Shown piece after piece: positions 5,401 through 12,954 of a stretch of 21,172 bases of DNA. How positions within the stretch are numbered: the first letter of the stretch is position 1; each line of letters opens with the position of its first letter. The stretch covers positions 1 through 21,172 of the forward strand of contig VBQB01000257.1 of assembly GCA_005887855.1 (NCBI GenBank). The letters run 5' to 3'. The position numbers and the translations under genes are program-made. The stretch comes from Verrucomicrobiota bacterium (lineage in GTDB: Bacteria; Verrucomicrobiota; Verrucomicrobiae; Chthoniobacterales; UBA10450). Under the pieces are notes generated by a model that made no database searches, was not told the origin of the DNA, and saw nothing but the letters and a program-made list of their open reading frames with translations.

Positions 5401-7725
5401 CTACTCGCGCAATTCTGCGCCGAGGTCGCGTCGTAACCGCTCGCGAATTTTCGCGTGCGCTGCTGTCACTTCCTCACTCGTCAGTGTGCGACTCCGATCT
5501 CGATATGTCAATCTGTATGCGAGCGACTTTCGCGCCTCACCTATCTCTTCTGTGAATAAGTCGAACAGCTGCACGCTTTCGAGCAGCGGTTCTTTCGCTT
5601 CTTCAATTGCGCGCAAAATTTCTGCGTGCGAAATTTTTTCCGGAACGATCATCGCGATGTCGCGTGTGATCGCTGGATACCTATCGAGTTCTCGAAATTT
5701 TTTCGCTGATTCGCCTGCGGCCAAAAGCAGGTCGGCATCCAGCTCGGCAACAAGCACCGAACCAGGCGCGCTGGATTTGCTCGCCAAGAGCTGTCCGCCA
5801 AATCCGATCAGTTGATCGCCGGACCAAACTTCGACCGCGAGCGCGAGGTCAGGCAATTTTCCCGGCCGAAACGATAGATTTGGAACCACGACGTCGAGCG
5901 CGCCTCTTAAATCGAACAGATCGAGACGGCGATTCGTTTGCGATCGCCAATCCGCGGCGGCGGCGACGTTTCCCCAGAGCAAGACGCCGAGATGGCGTTC
6001 TTCTTTCCCGGTCGGCGGAATGAACGTGCGCCCAATTTCAAAAATGGCGATGCGTTCCGCACCCGCGCGAATGTTTCGATCGAGAACGGCGAGCAGCCCC
6101 GCCAAAATACTTGGACGCAACGCGACCGCGTCTTCGCTGAGGGGATTGCGCAGCTCGATTGCTCGCTCGCTGAACGCGAACCTTTCTCGCGGAAGAAGCT
6201 TCGAAGTTCGCACTTCATTCAGGCCGGCAGCCGCGAGCTGGTTTCGCCATGATGATTCGAAGTCGTGCGCATGATCGGCCGCGCTCGAAGCCGAATAACG
6301 GCCGCGCTCCAGACCGGGAATTTTGTTTGCGCCATACGCGCGAACAACTTCTTCGATAAGATCGACGTCGCGCTGCAAATCCCGACGGTAAGTCGGGATT
6401 TTCCACGTCGTTGTTTTCGCAGCGCTCGTCTTCTTCAAACCGAATCCGGTCAAAATCTCGTCGATAATTTTCGGTTTGATCGCGATTCCGACGACGCGAT
6501 TGCATTTTTCATAGATCAACGAAACATCGGGTGGATTGGCGGGAATTTTTCCAGCCGTCGCAATTTCTTTCGCCGGCGTTCCGCCCGCGATCTCCTGAAT
6601 TAATTCGGTCGCGCGATGTGACGCGCGTAAAACCATTTCCGGATCAACGCCGCGCTCGAACCGATAGCTTGCGTCACTTGGTAGACTTAATTCGCGCGCA
6701 GTCTTGCGAATGCTCGCCGGCAAAAAGTAAGCAGCCTCGAGCAAAATGTTTTTTGTCGAATCGGTGACACCGGTTTCTTCGCCACCCATCACGCCGCCGA
6801 TTCCAACCGCGCGTTCTTGATCGGCAACGACGCAGTTGTCCGTCTTGAGCGAATAAGTTTTGCCGTCGAGCGCGAGAAATTTTTCGCCGTCGCGCGCCAG
6901 ACGGACATTGATGTCGCCTTTCAATTTGTTGGCGTCGAACGCGTGCGTCGGCTGCCCGAGCTCGAGCATCACGAAGTTCGAGACATCGACGATGTTGTTG
7001 ATCGAACGAATTCCGACGCTCTCGATCTTCGCCCGCAACCATTGCGGGCTCGGCCCGACTTTCACGTTGTCGATCTTCCGCGCGGAGAAAAACGGACACT
7101 CGCGTGTTGAGGTAATCGCCACGCCGGTTTTCCGGATTTCGATCTTCGCGTCGCGCGGCGTTGATTTGAGCTTCTTTCCGGTCAGCGCCGCGATTTCGCG
7201 CGCGAGGCCGTAATGGCTGAGCAAATCGCCGCGATTCGGAGTGATCTCGACATCGAGAATCGTGTCGCTTGGAAAAAGATCTGAGATCGAAGCGCCGACT
7301 TTGGCTTCGGGCGACAAAATCAAAAGACCAGCCGCGTCGGAGCCAAGTCCGAGCTCGATTGCGCTGCACAGCATTCCTTCGCTTTCCACGCCACGGAGTT
7401 TGCTTTTTCGGATCTCGGTCCCGTTCGGCAACTTCGCGCCCGGCAACGCGAGCGGAACTTTGTCGCCAACTTTGTAATTGGTCGCGCCGCAAACGATTTG
7501 GCGTTTCATGCCGCTGCCGTCGTCGACTTCGCAAACAGTGAGACGATCCGCGTTGGGATGACGCGATGACGAGGTGATTTGGGAAGCAATGACATTGTCG
7601 ATCTTTGCGCCGCGCGTTTCGATCTTTTCAGTTTCAACGCCGGCGCGCGTCAGCAAATCGGCGATCTCTTCCGGATTTTTTGGAAGATCGACAAATTCGC
7701 GCAGCCAGTTAACGGAAAATTTCAT
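5401..7725 (-). CDS. pheT: phenylalanine-tRNA ligase beta subunit
   Basis: A 774-residue PheT of normal length. The start MKFSVNWLREFVDLPKNPEE is characteristic. The tRNA-binding OB domain follows (about residues 39-150: HPNADRLTVCEVDDG, VCGATNYKVGDKVPLALPGA, ESEGMLCSAIELGLG), then B1 and B3/B4 (FSARKIDNV, NIVDVSNFVMLELGQPTHAF, VGIGGVMGGEETGVTDSTKN, SYRFERGVDPE), B5 (YRRDLQRDVDLIEEVVRAYG), the core, and the C-terminal ferredoxin-fold anticodon-binding domain (FRELDRYPAITRDIAMIVPE to the end). The ATG at 7725 overlaps the pheS stop by four bases (ATGA), indicating coupling that gives the 1:1 subunits of the alpha2-beta2 enzyme, which charges tRNA-Phe. The open frame extends 38 codons upstream into pheS, but that extension has no family match and is rejected. 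Confidence 0.98.
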   Translation of the reverse strand: MKFSVNWLREFVDLPKNPEEIADLLTRAGVETEKIETRGAKIDNVIASQITSSSRHPNADRLTVCEVDDGSGMKRQIVCGATNYKVGDKVPLALPGAKLPNGTEIRKSKLRGVESEGMLCSAIELGLGSDAAGLLILSPEAKVGASISDLFPSDTILDVEITPNRGDLLSHYGLAREIAALTGKKLKSTPRDAKIEIRKTGVAITSTRECPFFSARKIDNVKVGPSPQWLRAKIESVGIRSINNIVDVSNFVMLELGQPTHAFDANKLKGDINVRLARDGEKFLALDGKTYSLKTDNCVVADQERAVGIGGVMGGEETGVTDSTKNILLEAAYFLPASIRKTARELSLPSDASYRFERGVDPEMVLRASHRATELIQEIAGGTPAKEIATAGKIPANPPDVSLIYEKCNRVVGIAIKPKIIDEILTGFGLKKTSAAKTTTWKIPTYRRDLQRDVDLIEEVVRAYGANKIPGLERGRYSASSAADHAHDFESSWRNQLAAAGLNEVRTSKLLPRERFAFSERAIELRNPLSEDAVALRPSILAGLLAVLDRNIRAGAERIAIFEIGRTFIPPTGKEERHLGVLLWGNVAAAADWRSQTNRRLDLFDLRGALDVVVPNLSFRPGKLPDLALAVEVWSGDQLIGFGGQLLASKSSAPGSVLVAELDADLLLAAGESAKKFRELDRYPAITRDIAMIVPEKISHAEILRAIEEAKEPLLESVQLFDLFTEEIGEARKSLAYRLTYRDRSRTLTSEEVTAAHAKIRERLRRDLGAELRE

Positions 7726-8738
7726 GCGAACTGACGGAGAAAACGCAAATCGTTTTGCGCGAAGAGGCGAAGGTCCGGGATGTCGAACAAAATCATCGCG
7801 AGCCGGTCCATCCCGAGCCCGAACGCGTAGCCGCTCCACTTTTCCGGATCGTACGCTTTGTCGCCGCGCGCTTTGTTGACCTGCTCGAAAACGGCGGGAT
7901 GCACCACGCCCGAGCCGGCGACTTCAATCCATTGCTCGCCGCCTTTGAGCGCTTTTGATTTCACATAGACTTCAAGACTCGGCTCGGTGAACGGAAAATA
8001 ATGCGGGCGAAATTCCACTTCCGTTCCGGCGCCGAAAAGTTCGTGCATGAAAAATTCGAGCGCGCCTTTCAAATCCGCGACGCCGACGTTTTCATCGACG
8101 TAAAGTCCTTCGATCTGGTGAAATTGCGCGCTGTGCGTCGCATTGATTTCCTCATTACGATATGCCGCACCGGGCGCGATGACCCGGATCGGCGGAGGCG
8201 CGGATTCCATCGTGCGAATTTGCACAGTCGACGTGTGCGTGCGCAAAAGGCGCCCATCCGGCAAATAAAATGTGTCCTGCTCAGTGCGCGCGGGATGTTC
8301 GGGCGGTGTATTGAGCGCGTCGAAACAATGCCATTCGTCTTCGATGTCGGGTCCATCGGCGACTGCGAACCCCATTCTCCGGAAAATTTCGATCGATCGT
8401 TCCCACATTTGGGTGAGCGGATGGAGCGCGCCGATTTCGTGCGGCGTTCCGGGCAGCGAGATGTCGATCTTTCCGAGCGACGCCGATTCTTTTTGCGATT
8501 GAAACTGTCGCGTGCGCGCTTCGATCGCCGCCGTAACAGCGGTGCGGACTTCGTTGAGCAACTTGCCGACGACCGGCTTCTCCTCCTTCGAGAGCGATTT
8601 CATTTGCTCGCCCCACGCCGAAACGCTTCCGCTGCGCCCCAAATAGCGCACGCGAATGTCGTCGAGGGCTTTCTCGTCGTGCGCGTCGCCGATTTCACGC
8701 AAAGCGTCGTTGCGGAGCTGTTCGAGTGGGTGGAGCAT
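7722..8738 (-). CDS. pheS: phenylalanine-tRNA ligase alpha subunit
   Basis: A 338-residue class II aminoacyl-tRNA synthetase subunit holding the active site. The N-terminal coiled coil (MLHPLEQLRNDALREIGDAH) is followed by LGRSGSV, the catalytic-core entry HPLTQMWERSIEIFRRMGF, DALNTPPEHPAR, the motif 2 region (RTHTSTVQIRTM, GAAYRNEEINATHSAQFHQI), the PheS signature FRPHYFPFTEPS and motif 3 GYAFGLGMDRLAMI. The ATG at 8738 is chosen because family similarity begins there; the frame runs 19 codons further upstream into repeat sequence. No Shine-Dalgarno sequence is visible, since the repeat at 8742-8796 fills the space behind rplT. The gene is downstream of rplT and overlaps pheT, a common bacterial order. 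Confidence 0.98.
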   Translation of the reverse strand: MLHPLEQLRNDALREIGDAHDEKALDDIRVRYLGRSGSVSAWGEQMKSLSKEEKPVVGKLLNEVRTAVTAAIEARTRQFQSQKESASLGKIDISLPGTPHEIGALHPLTQMWERSIEIFRRMGFAVADGPDIEDEWHCFDALNTPPEHPARTEQDTFYLPDGRLLRTHTSTVQIRTMESAPPPIRVIAPGAAYRNEEINATHSAQFHQIEGLYVDENVGVADLKGALEFFMHELFGAGTEVEFRPHYFPFTEPSLEVYVKSKALKGGEQWIEVAGSGVVHPAVFEQVNKARGDKAYDPEKWSGYAFGLGMDRLAMILFDIPDLRLFAQNDLRFLRQFA

Positions 8739-8741
8739 GAA

Positions 8742-8796
8742 CGTTGAACCGTTAAAGAGTTTAAGCGTTGAAGCGAATCCGCTGCAACGCTTCAAC
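8742..8796. repeat. GTTGAA/GTTAAAG repeat with hairpin between rplT and pheS
   Basis: The plus strand reads CGTTGAACCGTTAAAGAGTT then TAAGCGTTGAAGCG, the clearest copy of the repeat also seen at 5059-5082. GTTGAAGCG (8767-8775) and CGCTTCAAC (8788-8796) form a perfect 9-bp inverted repeat with a 12-base loop. It occupies most of the 75-base space between the rplT stop and the pheS start, so any transcript of the operon carries this hairpin just ahead of pheS. Confidence 0.6.
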
Positions 8797-8813
8797 CCTT
8801 CGACGTAAGCGAG

Positions 8814-9191
8814 TCACGCCGCTTTCTTGGATTTTTTCTCCAGCGCGCTCTTTGCCTGATCGACAATCGATTTGAATGCTACTTCATCGGAGACGGCAAG
8901 ATCGGCGAGGATTTTTCGATCGAGACCGATACCGGCCGCTCTCAGTCCTTCGGCAAAACGACTGTAATTCATTCCGTGTGCGCGCGCCGCGGCGTTCAAG
9001 CGCTGAATCCAAAGGTAACGGAACGTGCGTTTGCGAGTTTTGCGATCGCGATAGGCCCAATACTGTCCTTTCATGGTCGCATCTTTCGCGTAGCGGAAAA
9101 GTTTGGAGCGGCGCCCGCGGTAACCTTTGGTTTTCTTTAAGACTCGTTTTCGCCGCGCCCGACTGGCCGGGGCATTAGTAGCTCTTGGCAT
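8814..9191 (-). CDS. rplT: 50S ribosomal protein L20
   Basis: A 125-residue L20, of usual length (115-125). The long basic N-terminal arm ([20 protein letters not shown], then [40 protein letters not shown]) and the globular C-terminal part ([19 protein letters not shown]) are unmistakable. L20 binds 23S rRNA early in 50S assembly and, in E. coli and B. subtilis, represses its own operon by binding the mRNA leader. infC and rpmI, which often precede rplT, are not in the 195 bases upstream, so here rplT leads the unit with pheS and pheT following. The start ATG is at 9191; its Shine-Dalgarno sequence is within a hairpin (9201-9218). The C-terminus is Lys/Ala-rich ([10 protein letters not shown]). 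Confidence 0.98.
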   Translation of the reverse strand: MPRATNAPASRARRKRVLKKTKGYRGRRSKLFRYAKDATMKGQYWAYRDRKTRKRTFRYLWIQRLNAAARAHGMNYSRFAEGLRAAGIGLDRKILADLAVSDEVAFKSIVDQAKSALEKKSKKAA

Positions 9192-9200
9192 TTTATTTCG

Positions 9201-9218
9201 CTCCGAATTGCTTCGGAA
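9201..9218 (-). promoter_or_regulatory. hairpin sequestering the rplT ribosome-binding site, probable L20 leader element
   Basis: On the minus strand TTCCGAA-GCAA-TTCGGAG forms a 7-bp stem capped by a GNRA-type tetraloop (GCAA). The 3' arm contains GGAG, nine bases ahead of the rplT ATG, so the ribosome-binding site is paired. A second GGAG lies just upstream of the hairpin. Confidence 0.5.
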
Positions 9219-9271
9219 CTCCTCGTTCAGCGAGCTGTTGTTTCCTTATGGTCGATCTTCGCGACCTCACT

Positions 9272-9330
9272 CGCTGATGTAGTCCCGCAGGCACGGAACC
9301 AGGTGCGCAGATCGTCACGACGCATCAGCG
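9272..9330 (-). promoter_or_regulatory. long inverted repeat in the rplT upstream region
   Basis: CGCTGATG (9272-9279) and CATCAGCG (9323-9330) pair perfectly and enclose further complementary segments (GCAC/GTGC around GGAACCAG). Nearer the gene, GGTCG/CGACC (9250-9266) forms another small hairpin. The region between rplT and the rhomboid gene has no ORF, so it may be a structured 5' leader of rplT. Confidence 0.35.
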
Positions 9331-9386
9331 CCGGGGCGGCCAAGATAATTAGTGACCGGACGATGACAACTGAATTCTGTGAAATG

Positions 9387-10517
9387 TTATGGGCGTGAAA
9401 CCTCGGTCGCTCGATTCGTCTTTCGCCAAAGCAGCCAGGCTACAAAACCCACGACCGCTCCGCCAATATGCGCAAGCGAAGATACGGCGCTGATGCCAGC
9501 GACTTGTTCCCAAGCACCGACAGCTTGAAATAGAATCCATAGAACAAATACAAACCAGGCCGGCAGCCGGATCCATCGAAACCACCACCACCCATAACGC
9601 AGCAAAAACCCAAGTTTCACTTCCGGAAAGTTGAGCGCGTAAAAGGTGATCACACCGGAAATGCCGCCGCTGGCGCCGACACATGGGATTTGGGAGGACG
9701 GATCAGCCGCAATGTGCGCGAGATCGCCGATAAAGGCGGCGAGGGCGACGAGGGTGAAGTAGCGAAGTGGCCGCAGAAAATTCTCCACATCATTTCCGAA
9801 CACGAAGAGGAAATAGATGTTGCCGACAAGATGCAGAACGCCGGCATGAAGAAAGAAGGATGTCAGAAACGTGAGCCCGCCCGAGCGCATTGCTTGCGCT
9901 GGGATTAATCCAAAACGCGATACGATCTCGTGCAGCTGCGTGAACGCGAATGTGCTTGCGCCGATGATTAGGAGGCACAGCATCCATGTGGCCCACGGTC
10001 TTCGCTCCTGCGGCGCGGCATCGAACTCGATCGGCATCCCCAAGAATGCCGCGATTTGCTTCCACCCCTCATCTGGTGGTGCACTGTCGAAATCGGTCCC
10101 GCGCGCCTGCTCGGCAAGCTCCTCTACCTTGAGCATCGCAATTGCCTCGCGGGCTGCTTGCGGCATTTCGGGCGCCGCGCCTGGCAGCGGTCGCGGAATG
10201 AGGGTTTCCACTTCACGCATGTCGAACCAGACGAAGTGACACAATCGACACACGTCGACATCTACTGCGGCCCTTTCAGACAGCTCTACTTCGATCATGG
10301 GATGCGCGCAGGACGGACAACGACATCCCGTTTTTCCTTCACCACTAATTGCGTGAAGCCAAAGCGGATTGATTGATTCGGGCGTAAAGGTGCGGCGTAA
10401 GAGCTCGAGGCCGACCGCGCGTCCACCGCAGGTGTCGCACGTCCAAAAAACGCCATTCGACATACGCACCTGTTTCAGCGGCAGGTTGCACCGCGGACAG
10501 AAAAGTTCAGTTCCCAT
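9387..10517 (-). CDS. rhomboid-family intramembrane serine protease with N-terminal double zinc ribbon
   Basis: A 376-residue protein with two parts. Residues 1-105 carry two Cys4 zinc-ribbon-like units: CPRC (7-10) with CDTCGG (27-32), and CPSC (67-70) with CRLCHFVWFD (90-99), resembling the TFIIB-type zinc ribbon (PF13453). A polar linker leads to about six membrane segments from residue 176. The rhomboid active site is present: HLVGN (His229, Asn233), the GxSG motif GASGG with Ser283, and the partner His350 in LAHIGGAVVGF. Rhomboids cleave substrates within the membrane; the cytoplasmic zinc ribbons could recognise a partner or nucleic acid, which is inference. The start ATG at 10517 begins directly with the first ribbon. 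It is divergent from the adenylate cyclase gene and separate from rplT (195 bases). Substrates are unknown. Confidence 0.9.
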   Translation of the reverse strand: MGTELFCPRCNLPLKQVRMSNGVFWTCDTCGGRAVGLELLRRTFTPESINPLWLHAISGEGKTGCRCPSCAHPMIEVELSERAAVDVDVCRLCHFVWFDMREVETLIPRPLPGAAPEMPQAAREAIAMLKVEELAEQARGTDFDSAPPDEGWKQIAAFLGMPIEFDAAPQERRPWATWMLCLLIIGASTFAFTQLHEIVSRFGLIPAQAMRSGGLTFLTSFFLHAGVLHLVGNIYFLFVFGNDVENFLRPLRYFTLVALAAFIGDLAHIAADPSSQIPCVGASGGISGVITFYALNFPEVKLGFLLRYGWWWFRWIRLPAWFVFVLWILFQAVGAWEQVAGISAVSSLAHIGGAVVGFVAWLLWRKTNRATEVSRP

Positions 10518-10600
10518 ATACCTGCGTCATTGCAATTCAACGGTTCGAAGAATTTTAGTAGCTGCGTAAATCCAGGGTTCCAAGCCTCCTGAATGGCATG

Positions 10601-10627
10601 TTCACAACGCCGCACTGCTGATATACT
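10601..10627 (+). promoter_or_regulatory. candidate sigma-70 promoter of the adenylate cyclase gene
   Basis: TTCACA (10601-10606) and TATACT (10622-10627) match the -35 and -10 consensus at five of six positions each, but the spacer is short (15). Transcription would start about at the ATG (10634), giving a nearly leaderless mRNA. Confidence 0.35.
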
Positions 10628-10633
10628 GACGGC

Positions 10634-12739
10634 ATGCATGGGCTTAGTCGCCATCGATTGCTGATCCTGGCGTCAATCTGCGTTTTTTGGACCGGGGCGA
10701 TTTTTCTCGGCCATTTCTTCACTACGACTCCATTTCTCTCCGTGCCGTGGCGCGGTGAACAAAGCTTCGAGGATTTGCTCCGTCGCGAGGGCCGAAAAAC
10801 TGCAACGCCCCGCGATTTCGTTTTTCTCGGGATCGATCAAAGCACATTGCAATTACCGCCACTGACGGCGGAAGAAATCGCGAACAATCGCGCGTTTCAG
10901 TTGATGACCGAGCAGCCTTTCCCTTGGTCGCGCGAAGTCTGGGCGCTTTTGCTCGATCGACTGTTCGCAGCTGGCGCGCGTCTGGTCATGTTCGACATAA
11001 TTTTTAGCCCGCCCAGCGATGGTGATCCGGCGTTTCATGCTGCGCTCGACCATTATCATGACAAAGTCGTGCTGGGTGCCAATTTCGACATGGAGAATGC
11101 AGCGCAGGCCCTAACGCCAAACGATGCGCTAATTCCAGCGCCGCAACTTCTCGACAATCGTGTCGGTTTCGTGAATTTCTGGCCGGACCCGATCGACGGA
11201 AAAATCCGCGCCGCTACTTATCGCGTGACGGATCGCCAACTCGCCGATTTGCCGCCGCACCCGAGCCAGGAAATCTACGAATCTCTTTCCGCGCGTGCGT
11301 TGGTGAAAATCGCCCGCGCGAATGACATCCCGAGCGATTTTCGCGGTCACATGATTCGTTTTACCGCGCCCGACGCGTTCGAACCGCGCCCGCTCTACGA
11401 AGTCTTCGATCCGAAATTTTGGCATGCCAATTATGCCGATGGCACGTTTTTCAAGAACAAGATCGTGATGATTGGATCGTCCGCGCAGGTGACGCACGAC
11501 GTTTTCGACACGCCAATGAATCCGACAACGTCTGGGGCAGCGCTTCATCTGCAGGCGATGGCTGCGGCGCTTGGCCACCAATTCTTGTTACCCACGCCAC
11601 CAAAAGCCGGCCTGACGCTTGTCTTGCTGGCGGGGTTTGTTGCGTGGTCACTTATCGCCTTTCTGCGCCGGCCGTTACTTTGTCTTGGTGCGCTTGTCGT
11701 GATCACGGGTGCATATCTTGGCGCGGCGCGATTGTTTTACGACATGTCCGGACTGCTGCTTCTCACGGTTCCGGTCCTCTGCGCTCTTATATTGAGCGGA
11801 TCATTTTCGCTCGGTTTCGAATATGCCCTCGAGCGCATCGAGAAATTGCGCACGCGGCGCACGCTCGAACGTTATGTCTCGAAAAACTTGGTCAAGGAAG
11901 TTCTCGAAAATCCGGACAGCTACTACAGTTCACTCCGTGGTGCGCGTGTGCCGGTCTCGATATTGTTCTCGGATTTGATTGGTTTCACCACGTTGTCGGA
12001 AAAAGCCGATCCCGAAGCATTGGTCGCACAACTCAACGAATACCTCACCCGGATGACTTCGGTTGTTTTCAGCAATGGTGGTACACTCGATAAATTCATC
12101 GGCGACGCAATCATGGCCGTGTGGGGGAACGTGCGCAGCTTTGGCGTGACGCAGGACGCGAAAAATTGCGCACGAGCGGCCTTGGCGATGCGGCTCGAGC
12201 TGCGGCAGCTCAATGAAAAATGGCGCGAGGAAGGTCGAATGGGCCTCGGCATGGGCATCGGCATTAATCAAGGCGAGGTAATTGTTGGGAATATTGGCTC
12301 GCAAGAGCGCATGGATCCCACCGTCATTGGCGACTCTGTTAATCTAGCGTCTCGGCTCGAAGGTCTCACGCGGATCTACGGCGTCGACATTTTGATCGGC
12401 GCGACGGTGGCCGAGTTGGTGCGCGACGAATTTCACCTTCGCTCCGTTGCGCGCGTGCAGGTGAAAGGCAAAAGCAAACCAGTGGACGTCTTTACCTTCG
12501 TCGGCGCGCGAAATGAAGAGGTCGATCCACAATTCCTGAAGTGGCTCGAGTCGTACGAGGAAGGGCTCGAGAAATTTCGCTCACGTGATTTTACGGAGGC
12601 AAAAATCTTATTTTCGCGCTTTCTCGAATTTTATCCGGACGATCTCCTGGCGAAAATGTATCTCGATCGCGCGCTCGAATACGAGCAACAGCCGCCGGAC
12701 GAAGCCTGGGACGCGGTTGAGGTCTTTAAGAAAAAATAA
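10634..12739 (+). CDS. CHASE2-domain class III adenylate cyclase
   Basis: A 701-residue membrane receptor cyclase. An N-terminal membrane anchor (residues 8-28) precedes a long extracytoplasmic CHASE2 sensor (FVFLGIDQSTLQ, PFPWSREVWALLLDRLFAAG, LVMFDIIFS, FKNKIVMIGSSAQVTHD), then three closely spaced membrane helices (about 325-400), as typical for CHASE2 proteins. The cyclase domain follows: ILFSDLIGFTTLSEK with metal-binding Asp447, GGTLDKFIGDAIMAVWG with Lys487 and Asp491, and DPTVIGDSVNLASRLEGL. The Lys and Asp positions fit ATP as substrate, so cAMP is the expected product. The last 75 residues (YEEGLEKFRSRDFTEAKILF, PDDLLAKMYLDRAL) look like TPR-type helices. The signal sensed is unknown. 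A candidate promoter lies directly upstream, with no Shine-Dalgarno sequence. It is a single-gene unit. Confidence 0.94.
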   Translation: MHGLSRHRLLILASICVFWTGAIFLGHFFTTTPFLSVPWRGEQSFEDLLRREGRKTATPRDFVFLGIDQSTLQLPPLTAEEIANNRAFQLMTEQPFPWSREVWALLLDRLFAAGARLVMFDIIFSPPSDGDPAFHAALDHYHDKVVLGANFDMENAAQALTPNDALIPAPQLLDNRVGFVNFWPDPIDGKIRAATYRVTDRQLADLPPHPSQEIYESLSARALVKIARANDIPSDFRGHMIRFTAPDAFEPRPLYEVFDPKFWHANYADGTFFKNKIVMIGSSAQVTHDVFDTPMNPTTSGAALHLQAMAAALGHQFLLPTPPKAGLTLVLLAGFVAWSLIAFLRRPLLCLGALVVITGAYLGAARLFYDMSGLLLLTVPVLCALILSGSFSLGFEYALERIEKLRTRRTLERYVSKNLVKEVLENPDSYYSSLRGARVPVSILFSDLIGFTTLSEKADPEALVAQLNEYLTRMTSVVFSNGGTLDKFIGDAIMAVWGNVRSFGVTQDAKNCARAALAMRLELRQLNEKWREEGRMGLGMGIGINQGEVIVGNIGSQERMDPTVIGDSVNLASRLEGLTRIYGVDILIGATVAELVRDEFHLRSVARVQVKGKSKPVDVFTFVGARNEEVDPQFLKWLESYEEGLEKFRSRDFTEAKILFSRFLEFYPDDLLAKMYLDRALEYEQQPPDEAWDAVEVFKKK

Positions 12740-12740
12740 T

Positions 12741-12923
12741 GAACCACGGATCGCACGGATAACACGGACAGGAACACAGGCATTTTGTCACATTCTGCCT
12801 GTGCCGGCCATCGGACATCCGGTCCGGTGTATAATGCAGCAGAGTGGTTCTGTTGGGCGCACAGATTAGAAATCTGTGTTCCGATCTCGCCCTATCGGTG
12901 AGATCCGCGTAATCCCTGGTTTC
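12741..12923. repeat. repeat element with inverted ends, CACGGAT/CACAGATT type
   Basis: The left end (GAACCACGGATCGCACGGAT, then AACACG) and the right end read on the other strand (GAAACCAGGGATTACGCGGA, then TCTCAC) match at most positions, so the element has imperfect terminal inverted repeats. The left end shows a 9-base period (CACGGATNN). Inside are CACAGATT/AATCTGTG (12860-12878, loop AGA) and GATCTCGCC/GGTGAGATC (12883-12905). Such CACGGAT/CACAGATT repeats are, as far as I recall, common in Verrucomicrobiota and Planctomycetes genomes. There is no ORF of note, so it is non-autonomous. It separates the cyclase from mpl. Confidence 0.6.
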
Positions 12924-12954
12924 TTTTTCTATCGGGGCGACGTAGAGAATCTGC

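Noticed and set aside
6674..7534. 286-codon open frame on the minus strand within pheT
   Set aside because: It lies in another frame of a fully recognised gene and its translation is a low-complexity Arg-rich sequence typical of a GC-rich shadow frame.
7726..7839. Longer PheT starting upstream at 7839
   Set aside because: The extra 38 residues lie inside pheS, have no family similarity, and the ATG at 7725 gives the standard MKFSVNWL start.
8001..8747. 248-codon open frame on the plus strand opposite pheS
   Set aside because: It is antisense to a secure gene, Arg/Phe-rich and without any recognisable motif.
9192..9386. Possible rpmI (L35) gene upstream of rplT
   Set aside because: No frame gives the basic L35 sequence; the region looks like a structured leader instead.
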